Shown: one piece after another, positions 22,601 through 33,621 of the stretch
Layout: each line of letters opens with the position of its first letter
Numbering within the stretch: position 1 is the stretch's first letter
Assembly (NCBI GenBank): GCA_958510825.1
Contig: OY294046.1
Location: forward strand, 4,774,001-4,838,000
From: Brachypterus glaber
Taxonomy: Eukaryota; Arthropoda; Insecta; Coleoptera; Kateretidae
Direction: 5' to 3'
Length of the DNA: 64,000 bases
Program-made: the position numbers and the translations under genes
The notes under the pieces: model-generated
What the model saw: the letters and a program-made list of their open reading frames with translations, nothing else
Database searches by the model: none
Told to the model about the DNA's origin: nothing

Positions 22601-23620
22601 GAAATGTTAAGGGGTTGTTCTAAATAAGAAAATATGACAAAAAGTTCCTATAAGCATTGGTCTAAAAATGCGTCGTAAGGGAGTTAAGCCCCTTTGAAAA
22701 TCGATTTGCAACACATGTAAAGATACATTAAAAAAATATGTAGCTTTTAGATACACGCCTATATACTATGGTATTAATTTCTATGTAGTTTTCAAGCCTT
22801 GGCGTAGTAGGTACTTCTGATTCCAGAAATGGCTGAAAATTTTTGTTTGGCTTGGAAAAAAATAATTTGGATAATATAATTTTAATCATTTTATAACATT
22901 ACTTAGTGGCAATTCAACTACTTTTGCCTTAAAACATTAATAAATTGACAAACAAGCTTTTTGGCGAAAAAAAAAATGACTCGGCCAAAATGGCAAAATG
23001 TGTGTTAAAAGTATAACTTACGTTTCTTTATCAGGAAATTAATCATTAAATAAAAATTCTCTTAAAAGAATGTCGAATAGAAAACTTGATGAGTTTTAAA
23101 ATGATATGTCACACGAACCCCTTTCCGTTTAAAAAAATCCCCCCTTGTCCTCTGCCTCCATCATCCCTGTTGAAAATGACGGGTCTGGGCGGGTATAAAT
23201 GGCACACAAACCCGTCATTTTCAGTAGGGATCCCCATAAACATCCAATATATACCAAATTTTTTTTTGGGTTATGTTATTTACGTGTTCAAACCAAATTT
23301 GATAGCTTAAGCCGTTCAAAAGTTTGACATGCACGGTATAAAAACGACTGCAAAATCAAATACGCTTTAAACAAAAAGCTTTTATTTAAATTAACAAATT
23401 GTTTAGTTATGTTAATAAATCATGAACAGAAATTAGTCGAAATTCTCTTTGTTTGCTTTTTATATGGTACACTGAATGCAACAAATGAGTTGTAAATTAG
23501 AGTGCCAGCATAGAAACCTTGTACTGAATACGATTTGGATACAATACATTGTAAAATACAATTTGTATTCAGGCCCGGACTGGGTCAAATTGGCCACAGC
23601 GACAACTCTGGATGGCGATC
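22601..23620. other. Non-coding tract with one hairpin
   Basis: At 23165-23229, CCCTGTTGAAAATGACGGGT and ACCCGTCATTTTCAGTAGGG form a hairpin. The remainder is unassigned. Confidence 0.45.
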
Positions 23621-24034
23621 AATGGCGATTTCTCCCGTTAGATTATACAGCGACAAAAGTTCTACCCAAAAAGGATAGAAGACATACATACACTCCCACT
23701 TCCACCCAACCAAACAAATTCTGTATTTGTTCTTTGTTGAACAAATACAATATTTACTTGGCCGGGCGAAAAGTGTAACTATATTATTTTTATTAAAGAA
23801 ATTACCGGCGCCATCTAAATTTTAGTAGAATTATCTTATTTTATAGATTCACATTAGCTATGTTCGTTCGTGCCGCTCAGTGCTACACTTTCCGGTCAAC
23901 CAAATAAATACTGTATTTGTTGTATGAAAAACAAATACAGTATTTATTTGGTTGGCTGGAAAGTGTAGAACAAATGAGATAGAGATAGGGTAGACGTCTT
24001 TTGTTTCATAATTCTAGTTGTAGAGAGCTCCATT
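23621..24034 (-). mobile_element. Family M MITE, copy 3
   Basis: Complete copy, 414 bp, inverted relative to copy 1. It interrupts a longer sequence: GGCCCGGACTGGGTCAAATTGGCC lies at its left and GGCCGACGCGGCATTTGC appears about 600 bp beyond. Confidence 0.9.
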
Positions 24035-24110
24035 AGCTACCAATTTAACCCGTAGCTACTGATGTGGAGACAGACTGCTCGTGAAATTACAGGGATAATT
24101 TTGAAAACAA

Positions 24111-24500
24111 TATACAGGGTTATTCAGAAATAGGGTAATTAATTTTAACCGGTGATTCTACAAAGGAAAATATGAAAAAAAGTTCCTTTACACATATGTC
24201 CAAAAATGCGTCGTAAGGGAGCTAGGCCCCTTTGAAAGTGGCCCAAACTTTTTTCTGTGTAACTTTTTGGTGATTTTATTTTTGGAATATGATTCCTCAG
24301 GTAAAAATAAATAAAAAAGGTACTCTTGTTGTAATACTTTAGGATTAACCGTTCCCGAGAAAAAATAATTTGAAGGAGTAATTTCACGGTTTGAGGGCGA
24401 AAAATTAAATAGTAAAATGTTGAAAACCAAAATTTCAACAAAAAAATAATAATAAAAAAAATACTTTTTTCAAAATTTCTAATTTTCATGAGCCCCCGAT
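24111..24500 (+). repeat. Half copy of the 42107-42816 foldback arm
   Basis: TATACAGGGTTATTCAGAAA, AATATGAAAAAAAGTTCC and TAAGGGAGCTAGG match the left arm of the element at 42107. No inverted partner arm is present here. Confidence 0.65.
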
Positions 24501-24857
24501 TAAACTAGTGTTTATGATGAACAAAACTTTCTCTCTTACAGTGCTAGTCTATCTTCCCTTCTTTCGTCTAAGGTAATATTTATGCTATACTTTCTAAATT
24601 AAAATCAACAAAAAAAGAGTTAATTTTAGGCATTTGACCACCAAGGATTTGTTGGCCGACGCGGCATTTGCCGCTCGGCCAGTCCGGTCCTGATCAAATT
24701 TGCACAATAATTTAATAACAAATATATCTCTGACATAAAGCGCCGTGTTCATTATCACATACCGAGCGCTTCATACTGATACTGAATACAATATTGGTAT
24801 CTGTTGTACCTACATAGACAGCAAAATGTCTCGTGCTTATGACGGCAAAATTTTAGC
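24501..24857. other. Non-coding stretch
   Basis: Includes a GC-rich segment GGCCGACGCGGCATTTGCCG near 24654. Nothing coding. Confidence 0.35.
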
Positions 24858-25183
24858 ATGAAAATATATTTTTATCCAATACATACAGATAATAAGACAA
24901 TTACCAGCTTTATTTTAAATAGATAAACTCAATAATAACCCCCGCGTGGCTTTTACTTTATTGAGTGGATAATTATTTATTTTTCCCACTCAACTGTCAC
25001 TTGTCAAATTATTTTCTTGTAAATGTCATTAAATTTTTTAATAAAAATATGAATTCCTAAGCTATTTATTGGATAAAACTTTGTATGGCACTCATGGGTA
25101 AACCGCTATTGCCCTCGCAGGTTAATTTTCTCATGGGAAATATCTTACTTTACCCACTAGTACCATAAATAACTATTATTTTC
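24858..25183 (-). repeat. Family G repeat, inverted copy
   Basis: Reverse complement of 157-486 over its length, including CCCCCGCGTGGCTTTTACTT and CTCATGGGTAAACCG. Confidence 0.8.
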
Positions 25184-25279
25184 CGACGTCAGTTTTTGTG
25201 AAGAATTATTTTAATATTAAAAAGGGGACCCTAACAAGTATTTTGCAAAAACTTAAAATTACATTACATTACATTACAT

Positions 25280-25415
25280 GTTTGTTTAACCTCGTACTAT
25301 TCTACTTAATTAAGCATCCCCTAAGTCCAGGACTTGTGTGGGCTAGTAGTAGAGGGAACCACCGGCTTATACTGACTTTCGAACCAGTTTCTAGGGAGTG
25401 TCCGTTTCACTTATC
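25280..25415 (+). repeat. Fragment shared with 53760-53880
   Basis: TAAGCATCCCCTAAGTCCAG, GACTTGTGTGGGCTAGTAGT and GGAACCACCGGCTT recur at 53780-53840. In the second copy the text is followed by an A-rich AAATAAATAAATAAAT tail, which suggests the 3' end of a non-LTR retrotransposon. No reverse transcriptase is present here. Confidence 0.55.
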
Positions 25416-25700
25416 GCCTTCGACAAATAGCTAAATTTAAAATTTATCAGCCAACGAAAAACTTTTTTAGAAAAAGTCATATCAGGAATAAGCTCATTTT
25501 AAATCAGTTAGATCTTAGCAAACTTATTTTTTACTCAAATATTTGAATTTTCTTATGAATACGCCGATGACCTTTTTTTATTCAACAAGTTTTTGACTTT
25601 AAAACTATCTGATTTTTTTTTTCGTGCATATTCTTGCGGAAGGAAGCGCGCTAGCGGCGTAACATGTTATTTATAAGGCTTTTCAGAATGCTTTGATTAC

Positions 25701-26394
25701 ATCGGCACTTAGTGCTACTAAGAGTGCAGATGTATTGAAATCTTCGCCGAAAATTCAAAATCTTTGACCACGTTTTTTTCACATTTCTCGACGTTTTAGA
25801 CCATTCTGAGTCGAAATCAGTAAAAAAATTTTTGCGTCCGTCTCTGTCCGTCTGTCTGTCTTTAAACTCGATAACTCCATTTCTAAAAAAGATATCGACA
25901 AGCTTTTTTTTTGCATATTGTTTCTTATCGTATTTCGAAGAGCTGATTAGATTTTGGGGGTAAACGATTGGGGGTAAAGGGGTAAAAATAGGGTAAAACT
26001 CCTATTTTTAGCGTTTTTTGTTTATAATTAAGGCAATTATTATTGTATATTATTAATTTTGCACTTACATGAAAGATAGTTTTAAATTGGTCAAAAAATG
26101 TTATAAACAACGTTTTCCTAAAACGCATTGTTTTCGAGATATTGGCGTTTAAAGCATTAAAACGTTTTTCTAGCATATCTCAGTTATTTATAACCCGATT
26201 TTAAAATTTTTTAAATGAAAGCTGTTTTTAAGCCTTATAAAAAATATTATATACAGTATTTTGCTAGAATATAACGTTTTGGAGATACAGACTTTCAAAC
26301 TTTAATAAGTTATAAAGGTTGCCTATTCACGTGATCATAAAACATTCCTTTTTATAACGTTTCAAATTAGTGCCTAGTGCTGATGTTTTGCAAC
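25701..26394 (+). mobile_element. Family C element (ATCGGCACTTAGTGCTACTA)
   Basis: It begins with a hairpin, ATCGGCACTTAGTGC...GAGTGCAGAT, then CTTCGCCGAAAA, a TCTGTCTGTC microsatellite, GGGGGTAAACGATTGGGG and CGAGATATTGGCGTTTAAAG. It ends near GTGCCTAGTGCTGATG. Sister copies are at 37764-38269 (internally deleted) and 57524-58193. Confidence 0.75.
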
Positions 26395-26812
26395 TGTTCA
26401 TCTGGTTATACTTTAGTTATAAGACTTTTCATTATTAAGCTCATTTGTGGTTATAAACAAAGAATTTTAAATGAGCTTTAAATGCATAAATATCCCTTTG
26501 AAGTACTTCGGTTATACCTGATTAATCATATAACCAATGTGTAACCAGAACATCCCGAACAGGCTATATGTTATCTATTGTCACGCGAAAGAGGCCCTGA
26601 AGCGAAATACTGTTAGGTACCGTCAACCGGGGTTAAGTGAATCACTAGGGGTCATTCGCCAAAAGTTTCTCGCACAGGGTGTTTAATATTTCTGTGATTA
26701 TGGGCGGATCTACACGGTCTAGGCCAATCAATTCATAAGAAAAACAGTAGTTCTTCTTCATAGTAATGAAGTTGGCTTTCACGCTTGAATTAAACTCACC
26801 GAAATGAGAATA
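26395..26812. other. Non-coding stretch
   Basis: Nothing recognised. Confidence 0.35.
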
Positions 26813-26965
26813 GGGAACGTTTAAGTATTACGTAAGGCAAAAAGTCCAAAATTTTGATCATTTTGGACCCCCCCTGTAACGCTATTTTCCTACACCATTA
26901 ACATGGGCCTAACACTCTAAAATGACCCCCCTCCCAGGAGCGTTACGTAATACTTGAACGTTCCC
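26813..26965. repeat. Foldback family F (GGGAACGTTTAAGTATTACG), copy 1
   Basis: 153 bp. The ends are inverted repeats of about 25 bases. ATA flanks both sides and may be the target duplication. A larger copy is at 49832-50070 and a single arm at 58322-58385. Confidence 0.75.
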
Positions 26966-26978
26966 ATAGCTACCCAGA

Positions 26979-27127
26979 CTCGATATACTGCCCTGCTAAG
27001 ACAAGTTGTCTTATATACAAAATAGATGTTTTGAGATATGGCCAGTTTTATTGTTTTTGTTTGCACTTTTTGAAAAGTGAATTTTTGTATATAGGACAAC
27101 TTGTCTTAGCACGGCAGTATATTGAGT
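26979..27127. repeat. 149-bp foldback
   Basis: ACTCGATATACTGCCCTGCT with AAGACAAGTTGTC at left, complement at right. It lies directly beside the preceding foldback. Confidence 0.8.
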
Positions 27128-27343
27128 ACCACGCGGCCAAAGCACTGCCGATCGATCGTCATATAACTAAAAATATATTAATAAAAAAATAAAAAATTTA
27201 CATAAAGGCAAAAATATTAGTAAAAATGTTAGAAATATAGATGTAAATTAAAATAAGCTTAGAAAAAAAACATTTATTATGGGTTAATAAGGAAAGTTAG
27301 TGAGATTGGTAAAAGATTTGTCTTAGCGAAATCGTTAAAAATA
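27128..27343. other. Non-coding stretch
   Basis: Nothing recognised. Confidence 0.35.
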
Positions 27344-27764
27344 CACGGAAAGAAATTAGTGGGCTCTGCGCTATACATTATAAGATATTTGGTAACAGTG
27401 GCAAATTATAGTGATTTAAGCTATAGATTATAAGGGACACAATAACTAATAATGTTAAAAATAAATTGGAAACGATTATATATATTACAGACACGATTAT
27501 ATTTATTACAGGCACTATTATAAATTTACAGAAATTTTATTATATTATAAAAATTATTAGCACGGACAATAATTAAATCTATTTAAGCTATAAATGCCAT
27601 ACTTGTTATATTTTATTATTCACTAAACAATTAAAGTATTTCATATAAATTTTTACACTGACTGCCATAATTGTAAGAGAAAGCCTTGTATTTATATAAT
27701 AAGCGATTATAATTTGCTTGGTATGTGTGTTATAGCGCTCCTAGCTATATTTTTTTTTTCCGTG
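27344..27764 (-). mobile_element. Family N element, copy 1
   Basis: 421 bp. The ends CACGGAAAGAAATT and ...TTTCCGTG are inverted, flanked on both sides by TA (27342-27343 and 27765-27766). It is nearly identical by eye to the inverted copy at 60472-60895. Non-coding, interior very AT-rich. Confidence 0.9.
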
Positions 27765-28327
27765 TACTAATTGCTTAATTAAAAAAAAAAGCTAATTTGT
27801 TTTAGGCAGCTCGTATTAATTTTTCAATTAATTAGTTTAAAAGTGTCACATATAGTGTTATACACTTTTATTCGGGTAAAAAATAAACTGTACCATGCAG
27901 ATGATCGTAAAACATGCAGGTCATATATGAGGGGCTGGCGGGGGGCGGTGCATATTGGCTGGGGAATAGCTTAGCTAAAAAACCTTTTCGTTTTGGTTAC
28001 CAAAGTTTTGGCCATACGTTTGGTATTTATCTTTTGATTTGGAACTCAAATCTGTAACCGTGCTTTGAGAGCGGTTATAGCGTTTGGTTATTATTACAAC
28101 TTTTTCCAAAATCTTCTTTCTCTCTTATATGTACCGAAACATTCTCAGTATAAACGGCTGTTTTTTACATCCTACCATTTCTGTTTACAAATTGTAACGA
28201 AATTCTTGTATTTCTCTACACTTGACAAAACAAACAAAATACTACTACTTATAGGTTATATTTACTACAGTAACTGTCAGTGTAACCAACAAATTCGGAA
28301 GTATTGGTAAATTATTTGAACCAATAT
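27765..28327. other. Non-coding stretch
   Basis: Includes GGGGCTGGCGGGGGGCGG near 27930. The open frame at 28065-28310 has no motif. Confidence 0.35.
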
Positions 28328-28566
28328 CAACGAACTAATAACTCTTCTCTATAGAATAGGCATTTCATTCGTTAAAACTGACAAAAACGTCGGCAACATA
28401 AACATTCGTCTATCTTACTCGCACATTTTTGTTCTAACAGAGACAACAATACCAGTTACTGGTAACTGTTATTGTTCAGGCCTAAATATACCTACTATTT
28501 GTTTACAAACAAACCGAGATGTTGGCGATACTTTATTATAACGGTATGCGTATTCTAGAAAGAAGA
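28328..28566 (+). mobile_element. Family K MITE, copy 1
   Basis: CAACGAACTAATAACTCTTC at left; the right end is AGAAAGAAGAG but lacks the final TTATTAGTTCGTTG seen in 38470-38724. The interior includes AACAGTTACTGGTAACTGTT-like palindromic text and TTGTTTACAAACAAAC. The right end abuts the large foldback at 28575, consistent with truncation. Confidence 0.8.
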
Positions 28567-28793
28567 GGGCAATGAAAAGTAGAATTAATTTCATGAAGAA
28601 ATGTTCATATAAACGTAGGTCCTATCTTTCTTTGTTCAGATCTGAACAATTTCTTCGAAGTTTTATAGCGCTTTTTAAAATTTTTAAGTTGTAAAAACGT
28701 AGAAGCCATGTTTTAGAAAAACAAAATTTAGTAACTATCTTTTTAAATAATTTCAAAAATACTTTGTTTATGTCAATGGTAAGCTCTAAATTT

Positions 28794-29015
28794 AGATTAG
28801 GTAAAGAGAGAATTTCTACAGAGGGAGACAAAAGTATAATTATTTTGCTTAAAATAAAATTATACATATTTTAGGTATTCATTAGCCTCTTTAAAAGTAA
28901 TTTTAAATTTAATTTAAAATGTTATTTTTATCTAGAATATGCATAATTTTATTTTAATAATAATTATACTTAGGTCTTCCTCTAGCTCTGTAGAACTTCT
29001 CTCTTTATCTAATCT
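28794..29015. repeat. Inner foldback
   Basis: AGATTAGGTAAAGAGAGAAT at left; TAGAACTTCTCTCTTTATCT then AATCT at right, inverted with small indels. Confidence 0.75.
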
Positions 29016-29023
29016 CAATGTAT

Positions 29024-29419
29024 CCAGACAGCACATAATAACTATTGGATATTCAGGGGATATACTTTTTGGATATGGGCATCCAAATGGAAATCCAAGA
29101 AATATCCAGTGGATATTCATAATAAATCTCTAATGGATTTCCAGTGGATACACTTTAGGGAGGTTAAAAAAATAGATACCCAATGGATATCCAGCGGATA
29201 TCCTTGATATAGGCGGACATATGGATGTCCATGGGATATCTAATGACAATCCAGGCTATTCACTGGATATACTCTATATCCAGAAAGTATGTCCCCTGGA
29301 TATCTAATAGTTATTATGTTCTGTCTGGATATCTAATAGTTATTCATGACCCCCGAGGATTTCGTGATAAAATTTTTGAAAATATTCGAAGAAAAAAATT
29401 ATTATGTTCTGTCTGGGTA
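29024..29419. mobile_element. Family W2 element, rich in GGATATCC words
   Basis: The left end CCAGACAGCACATAATAACT is inverted against AGTTATTATGTTCTGTCTGG-type ends, which occur twice on the right (29305-29328 and 29399-29419). The interior holds many variants of TGGATATCCANTGGATATCC. An AT dinucleotide flanks 29024-29328 on both sides. Confidence 0.7.
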
Positions 29420-29620
29420 GCGCTGACCATTGACATAAACAAACTATTTTTGACATGTGATTATTTAAAATGATATCAAGATACAAAATTTTGTTTTGCT
29501 AAATCATGGCTAGTACGTTTTTTTAACTTAAAGATTTTAAAAGCGCCATAGCTTCTGAACAAAGAAAGATAGGACCTACGTTTATATGAACATTTCTTCA
29601 TGAAATTAAATCTATTTTTC

Positions 29621-29964
29621 AATGCCAAAGTTTGTAAGAGGCTAATAAATCACCCTGTTTTACCAATCATAACCATAACCTCAACTTTGGTAAGCAATTC
29701 GAAAAGGCTGTTTAAGCCTAAAAAGAGTATCCTAGGCTTACCAAGGGACTTGCCAGAATTATGCCTATCCTGCTCAGTACAGCGGGCAATCGCTGCAACA
29801 TTAGAGACCACACAACGTACAATCTTATGAGGACCAACTGATTTACAGGGTGTTTCTAAATTAAGTGAAAATAATGCCAACTTTCCAATTTTAACTACAC
29901 ACAGAGAAAAATATTCCTAATTTAAATAAATACCTTAGTGTTTTTTTACCCCGGTTTTTTTCTA
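29621..29964. other. Non-coding stretch
   Basis: Overlapping open frames at 29600-29830 and 29650-29880 have no motif. Confidence 0.35.
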
Positions 29965-30760
29965 TTCGTTGATGTTTTTTTTGGGAAGAGGGTTGAAATT
30001 AATAATACTCAAACTATTTTCTTAAATCGTGACGTTTCGAGGGTGGTTTCCCTCGTCCTCAGACCTTTGATATGAGAAAAAAACAATATTAAAATTATAT
30101 ACGAACAAGTTTCTGTATAACCAAAACTTTGTTTTTGTTGGGTTAACCAAAAATCATTAAAAACTACTTACAAAAATTTAAACCCAGTTTGAATACACGT
30201 TAGAGACATACATATATACACAATATAATAAATAAAACATTATTAAGGACTACACAATACTTTTACAGTTATTAATAATAATTTCTTACACAAAACGTAT
30301 CAGCTGACAGACAATTAAAACAATAATTCTTCTTCTTCTTCTTCTTCTTCTACTGTGTCCGCTACAAGTAGAAGAAGAAGAAGTATTGTTTTAATTGTCT
30401 GTCAGCTGATACGTTTTGTATAATAAATTATTAATTATTATTATTATTAATAACTGTAAAAGTATTGTGTAGTCCTTAATAATGTTTTATTTATTATATT
30501 GTGTATATATGTATGTCTCTAACGTGTATTCAAACTGGGTTTAAATTTTTGTAAGTAGTTTTTAATGATTTTTGGTTAACCCAACAAAAACAAAATTTTG
30601 GTTATACAGAAACTTGTTCGTATATAATTTTAATATTGTTTTTTTTCTCATATTAAAGGTCCGAGGACGAGGGAAACCACCCTCGAAACGTCACGATTCA
30701 AGAAAATAGTTTGAGTATTATTAATTTCAACCCTCTTCCCAAAAAAAAAACATCAACGAA
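29965..30760. mobile_element. Inverted pair with two outward hammerhead-like hairpins
   Basis: Arms of nearly 400 bp (TTCGTTGATGTTTTTTTTGG... and complement) meet around 30345-30370 at a (TTC)n/(GAA)n tract. Each arm carries the hairpin motif at 30029-30065 (minus) and 30658-30694 (plus). The layout matches the ends of the Penelope-like element at 32460-33485. Confidence 0.8.
30029..30065 (-). ncRNA. Hammerhead-like hairpin (putative)
   Basis: On the minus strand: GGT, CTGAGGA (fits CUGANGA), one spare C, stem GAGGG/CCCTC, GAAAC, GTC, AC. The partner at 30658-30694 has CCGAGGA instead. The spare base before stem II is the reason for low confidence in activity. Confidence 0.35.
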
Positions 30761-31496
30761 TTTAAATAAATACTTTTTTTTTCATTAAATATTAACGGAC
30801 AATAATAATAAATATTATTGTACCTAGATGAAAAAGTCCCGTTAAACAAGTACAAAAATCATCATTTGCCTCAAAAAATCCTAAATTTATAAAAATTGGT
30901 GTAGATTTAGTTTAGTCCTTCCTGAATAACGCACCGCTATCTTTGTTTTTTTTGCAAATTATTTCCAAACGAACAATTTTTCTTAAAAATAAGTTATTTT
31001 AAAAAAGAAAGCTTATAAAATACTCTAAAAAAATACTTATATCAAACTTAATAACTTATTATTTAAAAATTTTGGCCGTTGAGAAGATATTTGCAAAAAG
31101 CTACAAAAGTGTATCATAAAATTATGATATCGGCACAATTTTTACCCATTTTCTTGAAAACTAAGTAAGTTTGAAAAAAGTTCTTAATAAGTATTTTGTA
31201 GATTATTTTTTAACGTTTTTATCAACCAATCATTTAACAATATTTTTGACCACGTGTTTATTACTGTCCAATCATATTACAGTTATATCGGGAATTTTCT
31301 ACTGTAGAAAATTCTAGTGAGAATCGCTGTAGTATTTTTTTTTTCAGTATTTCTCTTTTACAACAAGATTTCATACCTAAAACTAATTAATAAATAAATA
31401 TGAATATATTACTATTTATAATTATTGTTTTTACTTTATTATTTACCAAAAAATACCACAAAATATTTTTTATTGAGAATGGAATTAAATTAACCA
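30761..31496. other. Non-coding stretch
   Basis: AT-rich, nothing recognised. Confidence 0.4.
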
Positions 31497-31910
31497 AATG
31501 GAGATCTCTACAACTAGAATTATGAAACAAAAGACGTCTACCCTATCTCTATCTCATTTGTGCTACACTTTCCAGCCAACCAAATAAATACTGTATTTGT
31601 TTTTCATATAACAAATACAGTATTTATTTGGTTGGCCGGAAAGTGTAGCAGTGAGCGGCACGAACGAACATAGCTAATGTGAATCTGTAGAATAAGATAA
31701 TTCTACTGAAATTTAGATGGCGCCAGTAATATCTTTAATTAAAATAATATAGTTACAGTTTTCGCCCGGCCAAGTAAATATTGTATTTGTTCAACAAAGA
31801 ACAAATACAGAATTTGTTTGGTTGGGTGAAAGTGGGAGTGTATGTATGTGTTCTATACTTTTTGGGTAGAACTTTTGTCCCTGTCTAATCTAACGGGAGA
31901 AATCGCCATT
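31497..31910 (+). mobile_element. Family M MITE, copy 4
   Basis: Complete, same orientation as copy 1, both hairpins present. Ends AATGGAGATCTCTACAAC and GGGAGAAATCGCCATT. Confidence 0.9.
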
Positions 31911-32459
31911 AAAGAATATGCTTGCAAAAATATTAAGATAAGTAATAAAACAATTTATATCATTTTGCGATGACAAAAAAATATAAAAGTTCGTTTGACA
32001 TATTATAAATCGTTAAAAAATAATCTTCCGAATAACACATGATTCTTCGAATTATCGGGAAAAAATCAGTTTTCATTCAAATTTGCTTTCAAAGGAAATA
32101 ATTACTCCAGGGGCATTATTTCCAGGCAGCAAATTTTCATATAAACAGCGAATTTTTCCCGCATAATTCTCAGCCTTTTGTGTTATTATATTTGAGAACT
32201 GTATAAGCTTTCTTTTTTACTTAACTCATTTTTTTTTTAATTGACCGTTTGGAAGTGATTGGCAATAAACTCCAACAGTGCACCTTAAAATCAAGAACTC
32301 AAATTTAATTGTTGGGGACTTTTAGCACGTTCATCAGAAATATCTAAACAACATTTCTACCAGTTAAAAAAAAAATGTATTTTTTTTGAGGCCAAAGACT
32401 TTCGTTGCGAGGACTAATAATTCCTTTTATATTTAAATAACTTTTTTAGAAATAAAGAA
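31911..32459. other. Non-coding stretch
   Basis: Nothing recognised; possibly remnants of the retroelement 3' side. Confidence 0.35.
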
Positions 32460-32501
32460 CTTTCACTTTCGGGTTTAGACCGTGTTAATGGATTTTCACT
32501 T

Positions 32502-32542
32502 TCCGACGTTTCGTCTCTTACTACTAGAGACATCTTCAGGGA
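32502..32542 (-). ncRNA. Hammerhead-like hairpin in Penelope-like end (putative)
   Basis: On the minus strand: TCC, CTGAAGA, one spare T, stem GTCTC/GAGAC with a 9-base loop, GAAAC, GTC, GGA; TCC/GGA can pair as stem I. Identical copies on the plus strand are at 33396-33436 and 33632-33672. Minimal hammerheads are an established feature of Penelope-like elements; the extra base before stem II is a departure from the textbook core. Confidence 0.45.
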
Positions 32543-32582
32543 TTAATCTGAAACTAAGTTTCGAATCAACTTGTGTCACTAT

Positions 32583-33365
32583 TTATGACGAGTTGTGGTT
32601 ATTCACCCGTGACGAGGTTTTTCCTATCAAAGACTTCCATATTGCAGGTAAATGGTAACCAGTGTCCCGATTGATATTGTTAGGATGCTTGATGATTTCT
32701 ATCGATTCCCGTATCTTCCTTGGCATTTTTCTGTTTTCTGTTAATATTTGTTTTGTTTCAGACAAATTGATTTTATGACCTGTTTCATGTACATGTTCGG
32801 CTACTGCCGATAAGGAAATTTGTTTCTTTCGTATATTGCGCTCATGCTCTTGAAGTCTTGTAGAAATTTTTCTCTTAGTTTCACCTATGTAAACCGTACC
32901 ACAGGAGCAGGGTATTTTATATACGCCTTCTGAGCTCAGGGGTATTTTGTCTTTTGTTGAAGTCAAACATTGACCTAATTTTTGGTTGGACCGAAATATA
33001 GGCTTAATATTTGACTTCTTCAAAAGTTTACCTATTTTATCCGTGATACCGCTTACATAGGGAAGTATAACTTGTGTCTGTCTGTCATTGTCACTATTAT
33101 CCTGTTGTTTGGGTCTGGGATTTCTGTATTTGTATATGGTCTTATTAATGTCTTTTTTGGTATAACCGTTCATGGTCAAGGCTTTGGTTAGTTTAAGGAG
33201 TTCTGTGTCTAGGGAATTCTTGTCTGAAATCATGAAAGCCCTATGAACAAGTGAATTAACTACCGAGCGTTTTTGAGAGGGATGGTGATGTGAAAATATG
33301 GAAGTCTTTGATAGGAAAAACCTCGTCACGGGTGAATAACCACAACTCGTCATAAATAGTGACAC
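32583..33365 (-). CDS. Penelope-like element protein, C-terminal part with GIY-YIG endonuclease
   Basis: The 260-codon frame is intact but represents only the end of a Penelope-like polyprotein. Residues 1-25 derive from the inverted terminal copy and are not native. Residues about 26-45 (HHHPSQKRSVVNSLVHRAF) match the region that follows the reverse-transcriptase catalytic core. A basic linker precedes the GIY-YIG nuclease at about 145-185: GVYKIPCSCGTVYIGETKRK supplies the GVY and YIG strands and the CxC pair, followed by RLQEHERN and later HVHETGH, which complete the Cys/His zinc-binding pattern of this family. The tail DTGYHLPAIWKSLI resembles the family's usual C terminus. The nuclease nicks target DNA for retrotransposition. 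With no polymerase the copy cannot move itself. The start codon is only the first Met of the frame. Confidence 0.88.
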   Translation of the reverse strand: MSLFMTSCGYSPVTRFFLSKTSIFSHHHPSQKRSVVNSLVHRAFMISDKNSLDTELLKLTKALTMNGYTKKDINKTIYKYRNPRPKQQDNSDNDRQTQVILPYVSGITDKIGKLLKKSNIKPIFRSNQKLGQCLTSTKDKIPLSSEGVYKIPCSCGTVYIGETKRKISTRLQEHERNIRKKQISLSAVAEHVHETGHKINLSETKQILTENRKMPRKIRESIEIIKHPNNINRDTGYHLPAIWKSLIGKTSSRVNNHNSS

Positions 33366-33482
33366 AAGTTGATTCGAAACTTAGTTTCAGATTAATCCCT
33401 GAAGATGTCTCTAGTAGTAAGAGACGAAACGTCGGAAAGTGAAAATCCATTAACACGGTCTAAACCCGAAAGTGAAAGTTCT

Positions 33483-33621
33483 TTATATCTTAATGGCCGT
33501 GAAAGCTTAAAATCTAAAATAAAACTTTTTTAGAAATTTTAAAAATACATTTAAAATACATTTGTTGTAAAGTTATTATTATTTTAGATTTTAAGCTTTC
33601 ACGGCCATTAAGATATAAAGT
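33483..33621. repeat. 139-bp foldback between two element ends
   Basis: TTTATATCTTAATGGCCGTG with AAAGCTTAAAATCTAAAATAA at left, complement at right. It separates the second and third copies of the Penelope-like end, so it was inserted into, or duplicated with, that end. Confidence 0.8.

Larger units (their letters stand above)
28575..29620. mobile_element. Large foldback with two nested foldbacks
   Basis: The outer arms (28575-about 28790 and about 29415-29620) are inverted, with GTTCATATAAACGTAGGTCC and complement. Inside lie a second inverted pair (28794-29015) and then a GGATATCC-word element (29024-29419). The short open frames within (28622-28867, 28939-29133, 29225-29473) are by-products. 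Confidence 0.8.
32460..33485 (-). mobile_element. Truncated Penelope-like retroelement between inverted terminal copies
   Basis: The coding segment is flanked by inverted copies at 32460-32640 and 33300-33485 (for example TATCAAAGACTTCCATATT against its complement). A third, direct partial copy is at 33622-33724. Each copy contains the CTGAAGA...GAAACGTC hairpin. Penelope-like elements typically carry repeated or inverted pseudo-LTRs and a C-terminal GIY-YIG nuclease. Most of the reverse transcriptase is missing. Confidence 0.85.

Noticed and set aside
29024..29350. Possible CRISPR-like regular repeats (GGATATCC)
   Set aside because: Spacing and sequence are irregular, words are palindromic and lie inside a TIR element; the genome is eukaryotic.
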